Source: Crenothrix polyspora
GTDB lineage: Bacteria > Pseudomonadota > Gammaproteobacteria > Methylococcales > Methylomonadaceae
Length of the DNA stretch: 64,000 bases
Reading direction: 5' to 3'
Assembly: GCF_900163755.1 (NCBI RefSeq)
Contig: NZ_FUKI01000108.1
Span: 1 to 64,000 of the forward strand
Shown: positions 62,346-64,000 of the stretch, one piece after another
How positions within the stretch are numbered: position 1 is the first letter of the stretch
Layout: each line of letters opens with the position of its first letter
Made by a program: the position numbers and the translations under genes
The notes under the pieces: generated by a model
The model's input: only the letters and a program-made list of their open reading frames with translations
What the model was told of the DNA's origin: nothing
The model's database searches: none

Positions 62346-63712
62346 TGTCATTGCGGCGGCGACTCAATGTTGGCTTGGTGTCCATTCTGTGTGTTGTTTT
62401 TGTTATCCATTGGCTGGCGGCTGATTGGGTGATTCGTTCGGTTGCTGAAAAACAAATGGCGACCCGGTTAAGAGAGGATGGCGAATCGATATTCGAGACC
62501 ATGACGCTTGATGACAATGGCCAGTTGAACTTGAACAGCGTTTACATTGCGTCCGTCTATAACCATAAAATCTCAGGGCATTATTATTCCATACAATTTA
62601 ATAACCAACGTTATGATTCAAACTCCTTACACCATCGCCCCATAACCATTAAAGCGCCACTGCCTGAACCTGGCCAGTTACAGCTTTATCATCTGAGCAA
62701 AGGCCCTGAGCAGTTACCCATTTTGGCGTTGGTTCAGGTAGTTGAAAAATTTGGCTATCTTGTCACCATTACTACGGCAGAAGAACTGTCTTCTGTTGAC
62801 CATGATATTACCTTTATCCGGCTGTCTTATTTCGGTTTATCCTTAACCGTACTGATTTGCGCCATTGTGTTGCAAAGCATTGATGTCCGGCGCTCCCTAA
62901 AGCCAATAGTCAACGTGCGGCAAGAGCTGGAACAGGTTACCAAGGGCTATCAACAGCAGATTGATGTAGCTGTACCGTCTGAAATTAAACCGCTGGTTAA
63001 GGAAATTAACCGTTTATTGGCGTTGGTGGTGCGACGGCTGCAACAATCTCGCACTGCGATTGGTAACCTTGCCCATGCCTTAAAACCGCCGTTAGCACTG
63101 TTGTTCAAAGTGGCCGAACATCCTGCTTTTAATGACCATCCTGAACTTAAACACCTGTTACAAACGCAGACCGATGCCATGCACCGGAGTATTGAACGGG
63201 AATTAAAGCGGGCACGGATTGCTGGTAATCAACAGGCCAGTATTGCCTTCAATCCTTACCTGGAATTGATGACACTGGCAAAATTACTCAAGACCATTTA
63301 CGCCGAAAAACAGTTGGTAATTAACGTCATTGCTCCTGATTTACTCGTACATTTTGATCGGGAGGATATGCTGGAAATGATCGGCAATCTGCTCGACAAT
63401 GCCTGTAAATGGGCGAAACATGACATTAATGTTGAGATCATTTTTTCACAAACGCTAACCATTGCAATCGCAGATGATGGTCCTGGCTGCGATGCGCTTA
63501 ATGCACAGTTGCTGACGCAACGCGGATTGCGTTTGGATGAATCCATTCAAGGCCACGGCTTGGGCTTAGCTATCGTGCTTGATATTGTTAACTGTTATGA
63601 AGGTGTTTTGGAGATTGGTCGCAGCAAAACATTAGGAGGCGTTCTTGCTACGGTATATTTACCTTTAAATGTAGAGGTCAAAGGTAAGCAGATTAAAAAA
63701 AAGTCCGACTAA
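62342..63712 (+). CDS. Sensor histidine kinase
   Basis: The 456-residue protein has two membrane helices (SILCVVFVIHWLAADWVI near 20 and FGLSLTVLICAIVL near 170) flanking a periplasmic sensor. A HAMP-like segment leads to the H-box IGNLAHALKPPLALL, with the phosphorylated His245. The N-box MIGNLLDNACKWAK and the G-boxes IADDGPGCD and GHGLGLAIVLD are present. HALKPP instead of HELRTP is the PhoQ-type variant. It overlaps the response regulator by 4 bp. Confidence 0.9.
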   Translation: MMSLRRRLNVGLVSILCVVFVIHWLAADWVIRSVAEKQMATRLREDGESIFETMTLDDNGQLNLNSVYIASVYNHKISGHYYSIQFNNQRYDSNSLHHRPITIKAPLPEPGQLQLYHLSKGPEQLPILALVQVVEKFGYLVTITTAEELSSVDHDITFIRLSYFGLSLTVLICAIVLQSIDVRRSLKPIVNVRQELEQVTKGYQQQIDVAVPSEIKPLVKEINRLLALVVRRLQQSRTAIGNLAHALKPPLALLFKVAEHPAFNDHPELKHLLQTQTDAMHRSIERELKRARIAGNQQASIAFNPYLELMTLAKLLKTIYAEKQLVINVIAPDLLVHFDREDMLEMIGNLLDNACKWAKHDINVEIIFSQTLTIAIADDGPGCDALNAQLLTQRGLRLDESIQGHGLGLAIVLDIVNCYEGVLEIGRSKTLGGVLATVYLPLNVEVKGKQIKKKSD

Positions 63713-63725
63713 GTCGGCCTTTTTG
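63694..63725 (+). terminator. Terminator overlapping the sensor-kinase stop
   Basis: CCGAC/GTCGG with a TAA loop, the loop being the kinase stop codon, is preceded by A8 and followed by TTTTT. It ends the uptake-regulation transcript. Confidence 0.75.
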
Positions 63726-63749
63726 TATACGTGAAATTACAGCATTTGC

Positions 63750-63878
63750 TTAGTGCAACAAGCCATTTAACTTATGAATAAACGCCGCCGGATCATCCAA
63801 CTGCCCGCCTTCGCTTAAAATAGCCTGGTCAAACAAGATATGCGTCAAGTCGGCAAAACGGTAATCGTCATTTTCTAC
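63750..63878 (-). pseudogene. htpG: C-terminal remnant of HtpG
   Basis: The frame reads [20 protein letters not shown] and then [20 protein letters not shown] before its stop. This matches the last ~40 residues of HtpG (Hsp90; in E. coli LLLDQALLAERGTLEDP...). It stops matching at about 63878, where a TAG precedes it and the ParE-like frame takes over. The rest of HtpG is not contiguous, so this is a tail fragment. Confidence 0.75.
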
Positions 63879-64000
63879 CTAAACCAAAACCAGGGTGTCT
63901 ACGCTGATGCTTTACAAGCGTTACGCGCAGTACATCGCTTTCCAAAACTCGATAATAAATAACGTAAGGAAAACGCTGCATTAACGCTCGCCGTATATCA
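63868..64000 (-). CDS. ParE/RelE-like toxin, C-terminal part (runs off the window)
   Basis: The 43 residues seen end [19 protein letters not shown] and then [15 protein letters not shown], the C-terminal strand pattern of ParE/RelE toxins (PYVIYY.V...V.V..V.H.RR.P). The gene starts beyond position 64000. Its last codons overlap the htpG remnant by 11 bp, so it appears to have displaced the body of htpG. Confidence 0.7.
   Translation of the reverse strand, partial: DIRRALMQRFPYVIYYRVLESDVLRVTLVKHQRRHPGFGLGRK

Overview
The window looks like a chromosomal segment of an AT-leaning gammaproteobacterium, most plausibly a methanotroph-like member of the Methylococcales (Methylobacter/Crenothrix type). 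This is inference. The housekeeping genes have gammaproteobacterial character (hda, rdgC, darP/yjgA, ubiA, ppk1, wrbA, DUF2069). There is a hopanoid-type RND transporter (HpnN), many periplasmic redox proteins and a heavy load of small palindromic repeats. No methane-oxidation gene, rRNA, tRNA or CRISPR array was seen.

Layout. 0-12.5 kb is mostly secreted and redox functions on the minus strand: a PIN toxin with a decayed antitoxin, a vanadium-haloperoxidase-like phosphatase, a Tat-exported Fe/Mn superoxide dismutase, and a compact five-gene run (TlpA-like thioredoxin, DUF4266 Gly/Cys-tailed lipoprotein, DUF3570 beta-barrel, DsbD, monohaem cytochrome c). A YcnI-like secreted protein, a decayed IS4-type transposase and two unknown secreted proteins follow. 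12.9-19 kb holds a toxin-antitoxin pair, a triple-PAS SpoIIE phosphatase converging on a CHASE2 nucleotide cyclase, and a FlgO-like lipoprotein. 19.5-34.9 kb is a conserved housekeeping stretch (def-ppk1-methyltransferase-PLP enzyme, ubiA, arsC-wrbA-DUF2069-hda, a lipoprotein hydrolase, a large SNF2 helicase, rdgC, darP). 35-46.5 kb is accessory and scrambled: an outer-membrane protein, a broken duplicate of hpnN, insertion-sequence debris, a 990-residue lectin/di-haem peroxidase fusion, a MetE-like/MerR divergent pair, a TetR/DUF1993 divergent pair with three operators, and two toxin-antitoxin modules in repeat-rich DNA. 46.5-64 kb carries hpnN, a GHL15-type hydrolase, a Wzc-like tyrosine kinase, a DUF2130 coiled-coil protein with internal 127-residue repeats, and an uptake locus (TonB-dependent receptor, two unknown membrane proteins, TonB, ExbB, ExbD, response regulator, sensor kinase). 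The right edge is an htpG tail cut off by a ParE-like toxin gene.

The clearest non-coding signal is a set of non-autonomous repeats. Family A is 125 bp, flanked by TA, with ends starting CAGCGTTTT (3 copies). Family B is 99-107 bp, flanked by a duplicated TNA inside CTNAG, with ends starting GGAACG (4 copies). Family C has ends like GGCTACC (3 copies). A, B and two of the three C copies carry the same internal palindromic core although their ends differ. At 32870-33096 a B copy sits inside an A copy, and the lengths add up exactly (125 + 99 + 3 = 227), which is direct evidence of transposition. Another B copy lies in the loop of a hairpin at 8968-9098. A 16-bp motif, GTSATATVACACAGTT, occurs in the DNA upstream of both the haloperoxidase and the YcnI-like gene and may define a small regulon.
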